Assembly: GCA_040755715.1 (NCBI GenBank)
Contig: JBFLXN010000150.1
Coordinates: 1-6,646, forward strand
DNA from: JBFLXN01 sp040755715 [NCBI: Candidatus Edwardsbacteria bacterium]
GTDB taxonomy: Bacteria > Edwardsbacteria > AC1 > JBFLXN01
Reading direction: 5' to 3'
DNA length: 6,646 nt
The translations under genes were made by a program, and so were the position numbers. Below the pieces are notes generated by a model. That model saw nothing but the letters and a program-made list of their open reading frames with translations. It was not told the DNA's origin and made no database searches. Of the stretch, positions 1 through 6,080 are shown piece after piece (positions within the stretch are counted from its first letter, which is position 1; each line of letters begins with the position of its first letter).

Positions 1-902
1 GGGGTGATAGTGAAGTTTACTCTCTTTTCCTCTCTGCCTTTTAGGTGAAGACTGGCCGTGCCTTCTTTTTTGTTGTGGAGATAGAGACTAACCATAGATT
101 CTAAATCTAAAGCCCCGTAATTTTTTATTGAAACTCCTGCTGTCAATGACATTCCCCTTAAAGGCAGTTTCTTTTCCCAGTCCAGATGGCTTATGGATGC
201 GTTTTCTACTGTGTTTTCTTGCCCCACTGCAATTAAGTAGAGTCTCACTTTGGAGTCCAATCTCTCCAAGGGAAACAATTTGAATCCTTCTTTCTGCAAA
301 TCAGTTACGAGATATATCTCCTTACAGAGGTTCTTACTTGCGGTCAGGAGGGAGTAAGCCTTTTCTAAGGATGATTTGAAATCAGTAGTTTGAAAAGAGA
401 GTTTCGCTTCTCTGATAGCCTCTCGCAGACTTTGAAGATTGTGGGTCGGCTCGCCAATCACTACTGTAGGCTTGTCACAGCAGAGAATGAAAAAGGCTTC
501 GTCTTCTGGGTTTAAGAAATCTACTATACTTTCGGCTGTCTTCTTCGCTTTTTCAAAGCGAGTTTCTATCCCTTCTTTTAATCCCATACTATAAGAGTTA
601 TCAAGAACAACAACTACTGAAGTTCTAGGGTGAGTAGAAATGTTCGGTGGAAAAACTCCCTTAACTGCAGGGCGGGAGAGGGTCAAAATCAAAAAAACAA
701 TAATAAGGGTGCGGATGATAAGAAGAAAGAGTTGTTGTAGCCTTACTCTTTTCAACTTTCGCCGTTTGGCGTCGTGCAGGAAGGTCAACGAAGAAAAATC
801 TAACTTCTTGGCTTTTGGTCTCTGGAAGAGATGGATAATCAGAGGAATTCCTGCTAAAACTAAAGCGAAAAGCAAGAGAGGATTGAGAAAGGTAGGAGTC
901 AT
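1..902 (-). CDS. BatA/vWA-domain membrane protein, 3' part cut by window edge
   Basis: The reading frame is open for 300 codons from an ATG at 902-900 to the left edge, so the C-terminus is missing. The N-terminus MTPTFLNPLLLFALVLAGIP is typical of the BatA N-terminal domain: a first membrane helix at about residues 5-25, a basic stretch (27-54), then a second helix at about 57-76. A von Willebrand A domain follows. Its MIDAS metal site is visible as D101-x-S103-x-S105 in VVVLDNSYSMG, with a likely Thr in TTDFKSSL and a later YLVTDL strand. Known relatives are membrane-anchored vWA proteins found near Bat/MoxR-type genes or alone; the ligand is usually unknown. An in-frame TGA lies nine codons upstream of the ATG, and no Shine-Dalgarno sequence is visible: the start sits in an AT-rich 7-bp array. 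No MoxR ATPase gene is visible, but the downstream side is not shown. The family call is strong; the role is unknown. Confidence 0.88.
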   Translation of the reverse strand, partial: MTPTFLNPLLLFALVLAGIPLIIHLFQRPKAKKLDFSSLTFLHDAKRRKLKRVRLQQLFLLIIRTLIIVFLILTLSRPAVKGVFPPNISTHPRTSVVVVLDNSYSMGLKEGIETRFEKAKKTAESIVDFLNPEDEAFFILCCDKPTVVIGEPTHNLQSLREAIREAKLSFQTTDFKSSLEKAYSLLTASKNLCKEIYLVTDLQKEGFKLFPLERLDSKVRLYLIAVGQENTVENASISHLDWEKKLPLRGMSLTAGVSIKNYGALDLESMVSLYLHNKKEGTASLHLKGREEKRVNFTIT

Positions 903-951
903 TTCAATATCAAATATTAAAAATCAAATATATAAATCAAAAAACATAAAA
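900..951. repeat. AT-rich 7-bp array, left arm
   Basis: Read on the plus strand in steps of seven from 900, the units are CATTTCA, ATATCAA, ATATTAA, AAATCAA, ATATATA, AATCAAA, AAACATA and a partial AAA. The consensus is roughly ATATCAA/AAATCAA. The first unit covers the start codon of the vWA gene. The array is the inverted counterpart of the one at 1027-1070. The low complexity of the DNA makes the exact limits soft. Confidence 0.55.
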
Positions 952-1055
952 CCCTTGTCTCTTCTTTGAACTCGCACTCCGGCTCTCAAAGTTGTCTATG
1001 GCCAATTCTTCTTTTGGCTTTGCGTTTTTAATATGTGTTTTTGATTTTTTATATT
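903..1055. other. Gap between the peptidase and vWA genes
   Basis: This 153-bp gap holds the two AT-rich arrays and about 75 bp of mixed sequence between them. Two weak hairpins are visible there: CTTTGA (964-969) with TCAAAG (986-991), and GCCAA (1001-1005) with TTGGC (1014-1018). Neither is followed by a T-run in the direction of transcription, so no intrinsic terminator is called. No recognisable promoter was found, and whether the vWA gene is co-transcribed with the peptidase is open. Confidence 0.5.
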
Positions 1056-1070
1056 TTATTTTTGATCTTT
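1027..1070. repeat. AT-rich 7-bp array, right arm, overlapping the peptidase stop
   Basis: In steps of seven from 1027 the plus strand reads TTTAATA, TGTGTTT, TTGATTT, TTTATAT, TTTATTT, TTGATCT and a partial TT. The consensus TTGATTT is the reverse complement of the AAATCAA units at 900-951, so the two arrays are inverted and could pair as a long imperfect stem. The array supplies the last codons (Lys-Asp-Gln-Lys) and the TAA stop of the M16 peptidase gene. Confidence 0.5.
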
Positions 1071-2372
1071 CTCTAGGACCAAGATGGCGACGGTGCGGTT
1101 GTCCTGATGAAAATATCTCTGGGCGACTTTTTGAATCTCTTCTGCCGTAACCCCACGAATTTTGTCTAAATAGGTTTCAAGATATTTCCAGGAAAGTTGC
1201 GTCTCAAGCTGTCCAATAAGAAAACCCAAGTTATGAACCTTTTTCTGACCAAAAATAAAATCTGCTTCTAATTTATTTTTTGCTTTCTGTAATTCTTTCT
1301 CCGGCACCAATTCCTGTTTTAATTTATCCAGTTCAGCATAAACTGCTTGTTCTATTTCTTCTATAGTGTGTCCCACTTGAGGAATGGCATAGAGATAGAA
1401 AACAGAAGGGTCCTTTCTTGCCTGAGAGCCGGCAGAAACATACAAGGCTATTTTTTTCTCATAGACCAACTGACGATACAATCGGCTACTCTCTCCTCCG
1501 CTCAGAAGATTTTCAATAACATCCAAAACATATTGGTCCGGCTCTCCAATCCTGACTGTATGATATTGGCAAGCAAAAGCCGGTGTCTGCGCTTCCTTGA
1601 CAATCTTGACTCTACGCTCACCTCGTTGAGCTGGCTCAACTTCTTTCACTGAAGGCGGCTCCTCTCCTTTAGGAATAGAACTAAAATATTTGTTAGTCAA
1701 ATTGATAATCTCATCAGTGTTAAAATCACCGACAATTACCAAAGTAGCATTGTTAGGGACATGATAAGTTTGATAGTGTCTACGCAAGTCTTCATTAGTA
1801 ATGGCTTCAATGTCGCTCATCCAGCCAATGGTTGGCTGACGGTAAGGATGCACTAAGAAAGACACTGCATCTAATTCTTCAAATAACCGACCATAGGGGG
1901 AATTTTCGTGCAGACGCCTTTCTTCTTTGACTACTTCCTTTTCAGGAATAAATTCTTTTGGGTCAAGCAAAAGATTGCCGAGACAATCTGAAAGTAAATC
2001 CAGAGCAATTTCCAGACGGTCAGAAGCAAGATTAATATAACAGGCAGTATAGTCATCAGAAGTAAAAGCGTTATCGTATCCACCGTTCTTCTGGACCAGG
2101 CGGGAAAATGTCTCCGGACCGTATTTCTTCGTTCCCTTAAACATCATATGCTCCAGAAGATGAGAGAGTCCAGTCAACCCGGGCTTTTCATTCCTTGAGC
2201 CAACTCTATACCAAATCTGACAGGAAATCAAAGGAGCTGAATGCTCTTCCAGAGTTAAAACTTTTAGGCCGTTTTTTAGAGTAGTCTCTTTTATCCCTGA
2301 CAACGGAAAGGCAATCACAAATGCAGGAAACAAACACAAGAAGAGGAACCATAAATTAACACGGATTTTCAC
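1056..2372 (-). CDS. Exported M16-family zinc metallopeptidase
   Basis: This 438-residue protein is a single-unit M16 (pitrilysin/processing-peptidase-like) protease. Residues 1-21 form a Sec signal peptide (KIR, a hydrophobic core, cleavage probably after VIA), so it should act outside the cytoplasm. The inverted zinc motif HLLEH gives ligands H71 and H75 and catalytic E74. The third ligand is probably E151 in EVVKEERR, 76 residues after H75 as in mitochondrial processing peptidase; E150 is the alternative. The family block GGESSRLYRQLVYEKKIALY marks the C-terminal half. Length fits the short M16 subfamily, which works as a dimer. The start is a GTG at 2372-2370 overlapping the upstream stop as GTGA, with AGGAGG nine bases before it. 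Many genomes carry a tandem M16 partner lacking zinc ligands; none is adjacent here, so a homodimer is possible. The substrate is unknown. Confidence 0.93.
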   Translation of the reverse strand: MKIRVNLWFLFLCLFPAFVIAFPLSGIKETTLKNGLKVLTLEEHSAPLISCQIWYRVGSRNEKPGLTGLSHLLEHMMFKGTKKYGPETFSRLVQKNGGYDNAFTSDDYTACYINLASDRLEIALDLLSDCLGNLLLDPKEFIPEKEVVKEERRLHENSPYGRLFEELDAVSFLVHPYRQPTIGWMSDIEAITNEDLRRHYQTYHVPNNATLVIVGDFNTDEIINLTNKYFSSIPKGEEPPSVKEVEPAQRGERRVKIVKEAQTPAFACQYHTVRIGEPDQYVLDVIENLLSGGESSRLYRQLVYEKKIALYVSAGSQARKDPSVFYLYAIPQVGHTIEEIEQAVYAELDKLKQELVPEKELQKAKNKLEADFIFGQKKVHNLGFLIGQLETQLSWKYLETYLDKIRGVTAEEIQKVAQRYFHQDNRTVAILVLEKDQK

Positions 2373-2851
2373 TTACCTCTACCTCCTTTTTTCTTTCCAC
2401 TTTCGGGTGATTTTTTAATCTCTGGTGGTTTCTTTGGTTTTTGTTTTTCCCAAGTCTTCCAGTTTTTCTTTAATTGTCCGTATGGTATTCTGGTTTGACC
2501 CGGCGGGAGTTTGCGATAGCCCGGTGGAAGGTTTAATAAAACTTTCGGCACACTGCCAACAGCCAAGATTATCCAAGATCCATTATAGCCGACAGCACGA
2601 TACCATTTGCCCTTAAACGGGCGAAACCAATAGCCGTGATAGAAAAATATCTCTGTTTCTATGTCCGGAATGAAATAGACATAGGTGCCGGGGATAAGAA
2701 TAACTTCTGGTTCTCTGGTAATTACGAGTTTCGGAAGCCCTATATTCACCTCTATCTTAACCTCACCAAACAGAGGTTTGGTTTGCCACAGTAAAGATAC
2801 AGTGGCTAACAAGATAAGCAACTTCGTTGCATTGAAGTTTCTTGGTTTCAT
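2369..2851 (-). CDS. Conserved secreted protein of unknown function
   Basis: This 160-residue protein starts with a Sec signal peptide (K-P-R-N, a hydrophobic core around residues 10-22, cleavage probably near residue 29). The central part is rich in aromatic residues and short beta-type motifs: IPGTYVYFIPD, FFYHGYWFRPFKGKWYR and YNGSWI. A Pro-rich segment LPPGYRKLPPGQ and IPYGQLKKNWKTW follow. The last 25 or so residues are a Lys/Pro/Gly-rich basic tail. The aromatic block and the PYG..KKNW segment resemble small exported proteins annotated as hypothetical in Geobacter-like and other bacteria; this is from memory, not a search. Its AAGGAGG site (2857-2863) is five bases before the ATG, the gene lies 24 bp after gcvPA, and it overlaps the M16 gene by 4 bp. 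It may therefore be made with the peptidase as partner or substrate, which is inference. No catalytic motif is visible. Confidence 0.85.
   Translation of the reverse strand: MKPRNFNATKLLILLATVSLLWQTKPLFGEVKIEVNIGLPKLVITREPEVILIPGTYVYFIPDIETEIFFYHGYWFRPFKGKWYRAVGYNGSWIILAVGSVPKVLLNLPPGYRKLPPGQTRIPYGQLKKNWKTWEKQKPKKPPEIKKSPESGKKKGGRGK
2382..2388 (-). promoter_or_regulatory. Ribosome binding site selecting the GTG start of the M16 gene
   Basis: AAGGAGG lies nine bases upstream of the GTG at 2372, inside the Lys/Gly-rich C-terminal codons of the preceding gene. Together with the 4-bp GTGA overlap it argues for translational coupling and supports GTG rather than a later start, which would remove the signal peptide. 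Confidence 0.8.
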
Positions 2852-2875
2852 CTCTCCCTCCTTATTTTCAGCGGT

Positions 2876-4213
2876 TTAGATTTTCTGCAGTTCACTGACC
2901 AATAGATCAATCTCTTCTTTAGTCCGTTTTTCCGTAACGGCAACAAGTAGGCAGTCCTGGTATTCTGAGCTAAATCGCCCCAAATCAATCCCGGCAAAAA
3001 TCTTCTTTGACTCTAATCTCTGAATAATCTTCTTCGGAGATATTGGTGTCTGAATAACAAATTCTTTGAAAAAAGGAGCAGAAAATTTCTGTTTGAATCC
3101 GGGGATTTTTGCCATCTCCTCACAGGCATAATGGCTTTTTTGCAAACACAATTCGGCGACTTTTCTCAGACCTTCTTTTCCCATAATTGATAAATAAATG
3201 GTGGCGGCTAAGGCGCAAAGTGCTTCATTGGTGCAAATGTTAGAAGTTGCCTTTTCCCGACGAATATGCTGTTCCCTCGTTTGCAAAGTTAACACATATC
3301 CTTTTTGACCTTTGGCATCAGTGGTAGCCCCAACAATTCTACCGGGCATCAATCGCACTAATTCCTTCTTACAGGCGAAAATTCCTAAATAGGGACCACC
3401 AAAACTTTGAGGAATACCTAATGCCTGTCCTTCGCCCACTACTATATCAACTCCAGACTCACCCGGCGATTTGAGAAGACCTAGAGAAATAGGGTCCACA
3501 CAAACAATGGAAAGAGCTCCAAATTGATGAGCCAGATTGGTGATTTCTTCAACCGGTTCCAAACAGCCAAAGAAATTGGGATGTTGGATTAAAACTGCGG
3601 CAGTTTTCTCACTCAATGATTTTTTTAGTTCCAATTCTGAACAAATTCCATTTTCAATCTCTATCTTCTTAAGTGAGAGATTTAATCCACAAACATAAGT
3701 CTGAAGGACTTTTTGATAATATGGATGAAGGGAATTCAAGACAATAATTTCTGAGCGTTTAGTATATGAATGAGCCATCAAACCTGCTTCGGCTAAAGCA
3801 GAGGCACCGTCATACATTGAAGCATTAGAAACATCCATTCCGGTTAGTTCGCAGATGAGCGATTGATATTCATAGATTGTCTGTAAAGTTCCTTGACTAA
3901 CCTCGGCTTGATAAGGTGTATAGGCAGTGTAGAATTCTGGTCTTGAGATAATTTGACTAATCACACTGGGAATGAAATGGTCGTAGGCTCCACCGCCAAG
4001 AAATGAAATATGGTGTTCTAAATCTGCATTGATTTCAGCCATTTCTCGCAAGAGTTTTTTTACTTCTATTTCTGAAAGAGGAAACGGTAGGCACAAATCT
4101 GCTTTAAGTCTGATTTCTTCAGGAATATCAGCAATGAGTTCTGCAAAAGAACTCACCCCGATTTTTTTCAACATTTCTTGCCGCTGTTCATCGGTATTAG
4201 GAATAAAGGGCAT
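2876..4213 (-). CDS. gcvPA: Glycine dehydrogenase (decarboxylating) subunit 1
   Basis: This 445-residue protein is the N-terminal half of the split glycine cleavage P-protein, which decarboxylates glycine and passes the aminomethyl group to lipoylated GcvH. Length matches the usual 440-450 residues of GcvPA. Family signatures are the start PFIPNTDEQRQEML..IGV (2-20), the FLGGGAYDHFIPS block (71-83), TAYTPYQAEVSQGT (96-109), NASMYDGASA (130-139), and GEGQALGIPQSFGGPYLG further on. In known alpha2beta2 enzymes the PLP lysine is on GcvPB, so this subunit alone should not be active. The ATG is preceded by AAGGAG (4219-4224) at a spacing of five, just next to a 7-bp repeat array. The gene ends normally (TAA) and no gcvPB follows: the next gene, 24 bp on, is unrelated. 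The cytoplasmic role is certain from homology; partner location is unknown. Confidence 0.97.
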   Translation of the reverse strand: MPFIPNTDEQRQEMLKKIGVSSFAELIADIPEEIRLKADLCLPFPLSEIEVKKLLREMAEINADLEHHISFLGGGAYDHFIPSVISQIISRPEFYTAYTPYQAEVSQGTLQTIYEYQSLICELTGMDVSNASMYDGASALAEAGLMAHSYTKRSEIIVLNSLHPYYQKVLQTYVCGLNLSLKKIEIENGICSELELKKSLSEKTAAVLIQHPNFFGCLEPVEEITNLAHQFGALSIVCVDPISLGLLKSPGESGVDIVVGEGQALGIPQSFGGPYLGIFACKKELVRLMPGRIVGATTDAKGQKGYVLTLQTREQHIRREKATSNICTNEALCALAATIYLSIMGKEGLRKVAELCLQKSHYACEEMAKIPGFKQKFSAPFFKEFVIQTPISPKKIIQRLESKKIFAGIDLGRFSSEYQDCLLVAVTEKRTKEEIDLLVSELQKI

Positions 4214-4230
4214 AATGACTCCTTCTACTA

Positions 4231-4300
4231 CTACGCTCTACACCTTACGCTTCATGCTCTACGCTCGGCGTCTAACGTCTAGCGTCCAGCGTGTGGCGTT
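4231..4300. repeat. Ten-unit heptanucleotide array between gcvH and gcvPA
   Basis: The 70 bp divide without slippage into ten 7-bp units on the plus strand: CTACGCT, CTACACC, TTACGCT, TCATGCT, CTACGCT, then CGGCGTC, TAACGTC, TAGCGTC, CAGCGTG, TGGCGTT. The first five follow YTACGCT and the last five YAGCGTC. The halves carry ACGCT and AGCGT cores, reverse complements of each other, so the transcript could fold into an imperfect stem. It fills most of the 89-bp gap, ending six bases before the AAGGAG of gcvPA. There is no T-run of terminator type and no open reading frame of note. Confidence 0.85.
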
Positions 4301-4302
4301 CT

Positions 4303-4686
4303 TCAGTGTGTTTTCTTTTCCATCTTTTCATACTGTTCGGCAGTCAGGAGGTTTTTGATTTCTTCCGAATTCTCCATTTTTAGTCTAATCATCCACCCTT
4401 TGCCATAACAGTCTTTGTTCACCAAATCCGGGGCACCCTGCAATTCGGAGTTTACCTCTACCACCTCGCCGGAAACGGCTGAGACTAAATCAGAAACCGC
4501 TTTCACTGCTTCAATGGTGCCAGAAGGCTGACCAGCCTTTACTTTCTTGCCAACTGCCGGCAGTTCTACAAATACAATATCACCAAGTTCGCCCTGGGCA
4601 TAGTCTGTAATACCAATAGTGGCGAAGTCGTCTTCTATTCTCACCCACTCGTGAGTTTCAGTGTATTTCAGTTCTGTAGGAAACAT
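4303..4686 (-). CDS. gcvH: Glycine cleavage system H protein
   Basis: This 127-residue protein is the mobile lipoyl carrier that shuttles the aminomethyl group between the P-, T- and L-proteins in the cytoplasm. The whole family pattern is present: YTETHEWV near the N-terminus (8-15), IGITDYAQGELGDIVFVELP (24-43), then GTIEAVKAVSDL with K62 as the expected lipoylation site, SGEVVEVN, and the C-terminal GWMIRLK strand. Length is normal (about 125-130). The ATG is supported by a strong AAGGAGG (4691-4697) four bases upstream. It lies 118 bp after gcvT, a gap with a palindrome, and 89 bp before gcvPA, a gap filled with 7-bp repeats. A lipoylation enzyme and dihydrolipoyl dehydrogenase, needed for function, are not in the window. 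Confidence 0.98.
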   Translation of the reverse strand: MFPTELKYTETHEWVRIEDDFATIGITDYAQGELGDIVFVELPAVGKKVKAGQPSGTIEAVKAVSDLVSAVSGEVVEVNSELQGAPDLVNKDCYGKGWMIRLKMENSEEIKNLLTAEQYEKMEKKTH

Positions 4687-4804
4687 TTTTCCTCCTTTTT
4701 CCGCTTAAAGCATGCTTTCTGGCTCATCACGGATTGTTGTGGGTAACAAATTATTCATTGCAAACTTTGCAATGAATACTTTTCACAATATTCTGTGTAA
4801 AGGT
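4687..4804. other. gcvT-gcvH gap
   Basis: The 118-bp gap holds the 27-bp palindrome at 4752-4778, a second perfect 12-bp palindrome AAAGCATGCTTT at 4707-4718, and the gcvH ribosome binding site. A weak minus-strand promoter-like pair is present: TTTACA (4801-4796), a 17-bp spacer, then TATTCA (4778-4773), the latter matching the -10 consensus at only three of six positions. No coding sequence is seen. Confidence 0.5.
4752..4778. promoter_or_regulatory. 27-bp perfect palindrome, possible operator or RNA hairpin
   Basis: Arms of 13 bases, TATTCATTGCAAA and TTTGCAATGAATA, flank a single central C (plus strand, 4765). After one mismatch, three more A-T pairs extend it (4748-4750 with 4780-4782). 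As RNA it would form a strong stem with a small loop, but only AATTTGTT follows on the minus strand, so it is a poor intrinsic terminator. As DNA it covers the -10 of the weak promoter-like pair, the usual place for a repressor site. Which reading is right cannot be decided from the sequence. Confidence 0.6.
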
Positions 4805-5902
4805 CTATTTATGCGTGGCCTGTTTGTAAAATGGTGTTTCTACTATTTTGCCCGGAATTCTTTTTCCTCTAATCTCTATCTCTAACGGTGTCCCGATTTT
4901 GGAAAATTCAGAGTGGACATATCCCATCCCAATTCCCTTGGAAATAGAGGGAGAAAATAGACCGCTGGTCACTTGTCCAATTTGTTGATCGCCCTTATAG
5001 ATTTTGTAATGCTGACGAGGAAAGTTTTGTCCTTCCACTTCAAAACCAATCAGTTTTCTTTTGACGCCTTCTTGCTTTTGCCTGAGTAATGCTTCTCTGC
5101 CGACTAACTCTGGCTTTTCCAATTTAGTTATCCAGCCCAACCCGGCCTCCAATGGAGTGGTCGTCTGGTCAATGTCATTTCCGTAGAGACAATATTTCAT
5201 TTCTAATCTTAAGGAATCTCTCGCCCCTAGACCGACCGGTTCAATTTCGTAGTCTTTCCCTGCAGAAAAGACTGCCCTCCAGATTCTTTCTGCTTCGGGG
5301 GGGGTAAAATATAATTCAAACCCATCTTCGCCCGTGTAACCAGTGCGTGAAACAATACTTTTCACTCCGGCTACCTTGCCTTCAGTGAACCAGTAATATT
5401 TCATAGCCGATAGGTCAGTATCTACAATTTTTTGCAAAACCATTTCCGATTTTGGTCCCTGCAAAGCCAATTGAGCTACTTCAGAACTTATATTTCTTAC
5501 TTGCACTTCTTCTCCTGACCTAACTTGCTGCAAGAGCCACTCATAATCTTTTTTAGTATTAGCGGCATTCACGACCAGGAAAAAATAATCTGGGAAGCGA
5601 TAGACTAATAAATCGTCAACAATTCCGCCATCTGGATAACACATTGCTGAATATTGCACCTGATTTACAGCTAAAGCCCCCGGGTCGTTTGTAGTTACCC
5701 GGCTTACAAATTCTACTGCCTTCTTGCCTCTAATTTCAATCTCGCCCATATGAGAAACATCAAAGAGTCCCACAGTAGTTCTGACTCTTTTATGTTCTTG
5801 AATGATGCCTGAATATTGAATCGGCATCAAGAAGCCAGCAAACTCTACTATTTTTGCCTTGTATTGTAAGTGGAGATTGTAAAAAGGAGTTTTCTCGGCC
5901 AT
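4805..5902 (-). CDS. gcvT: Aminomethyltransferase (glycine cleavage T protein)
   Basis: This 365-residue enzyme takes the aminomethyl group from GcvH, releases ammonia and forms 5,10-methylene-tetrahydrofolate. Family features in order: KTPFYNLH at the N-terminus, AGFLMPIQY (22-30), GLFDVSHMGEI (45-55), and PDGGIVDDLLVYR (90-102), which carries the conserved catalytic Asp (D96 by alignment with the Thermotoga enzyme, from memory). SRTGYTGEDGFELYF and LGARDSLRLE, both folate-binding region blocks, follow. The C-terminal beta-barrel domain starts near GRKLIGFE-like sequence (KRKLIGFEVEG) and ends with TPFYK. Length is normal. The ATG has GGAG (5911-5914) eight bases upstream, a weaker site than those of gcvH or gcvPA. 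It is the first gcv gene of the cluster and follows a structured 178-bp non-coding gap. No frameshift or missing key residue was seen. Confidence 0.98.
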   Translation of the reverse strand: MAEKTPFYNLHLQYKAKIVEFAGFLMPIQYSGIIQEHKRVRTTVGLFDVSHMGEIEIRGKKAVEFVSRVTTNDPGALAVNQVQYSAMCYPDGGIVDDLLVYRFPDYFFLVVNAANTKKDYEWLLQQVRSGEEVQVRNISSEVAQLALQGPKSEMVLQKIVDTDLSAMKYYWFTEGKVAGVKSIVSRTGYTGEDGFELYFTPPEAERIWRAVFSAGKDYEIEPVGLGARDSLRLEMKYCLYGNDIDQTTTPLEAGLGWITKLEKPELVGREALLRQKQEGVKRKLIGFEVEGQNFPRQHYKIYKGDQQIGQVTSGLFSPSISKGIGMGYVHSEFSKIGTPLEIEIRGKRIPGKIVETPFYKQATHK

Positions 5903-5912
5903 ATCTTTCTCT

Positions 5913-6064
5913 CCATTGTGGGCGTCCGGATGTTGCCTCGGGACAAATTCGGTGCTTGTCCACCAGAGGTGGGTCTGCCTCAGGCATGATATGCGACGGA
6001 TTTCTAATAACGATTGTGGGGCAAAAACCGTGCAACCCCGCTGGAAATTCCATTTCCTACGGAA
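5913..6064. repeat. Hairpin-rich non-coding region upstream of gcvT
   Basis: Several inverted repeats crowd here. GGAAAT (6043-6048) pairs with ATTTCC (6052-6057), competing with TTCC (6054-6057)/GGAA (6061-6064). GGGG (6018-6021) pairs with CCCC (6036-6039). TGCCT C AGGCA is at 5976-5986 and CCACC/GGTGG at 5960-5972. GGACAA (5941-5946) pairs with TTGTCC (5956-5961). GTCCGGA (5924-5930) pairs with TCGGGAC (5938-5944) with one mismatch. A direct repeat ATTGTGGG occurs at 5915-5922 and 6013-6020, each beside a G/C-rich hairpin, suggesting two copies of a repeat module. It could be a dispersed palindromic repeat, a gcvT leader element, or the end structure of the upstream transcript. An 87-codon frame crosses it but overlaps gcvT and has no family features. 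Confidence 0.5.
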
Positions 6065-6080
6065 CAGGTAAATTGCACCG

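Noticed and set aside
640-969. 109-codon plus-strand frame
   Set aside because: It is antisense to the BatA/vWA gene, whose frame has clear membrane helices and a MIDAS motif; the plus-strand product has no family features.
4231-4300. CRISPR array
   Set aside because: Units are only 7 bp, contiguous and without unique spacers; no cas genes are present.
4029-4358. 109-codon plus-strand frame
   Set aside because: Antisense to gcvPA, the 7-bp array and gcvH; its sequence is a shadow of these.
4752-4778. Intrinsic terminator after gcvT
   Set aside because: The stem is A/T-rich and followed on the minus strand only by AATTTGTT, with no real T-run, and gcvH follows as part of the same pathway.
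5790-6053. 87-codon minus-strand frame across the gcvT leader
   Set aside because: It overlaps the start of gcvT in another frame, has no good ribosome binding site and its sequence is explained by the hairpin-rich repeat DNA.
5903-6080. Definite glycine riboswitch upstream of gcvT
   Set aside because: CACCGAA and a GAGGCAACATCCGGAC segment resemble parts of the aptamer, but CACCGAA sits in a simple hairpin loop, the following conserved G-rich segment is missing and no clear P1 stem is seen. Kept only as something to test.
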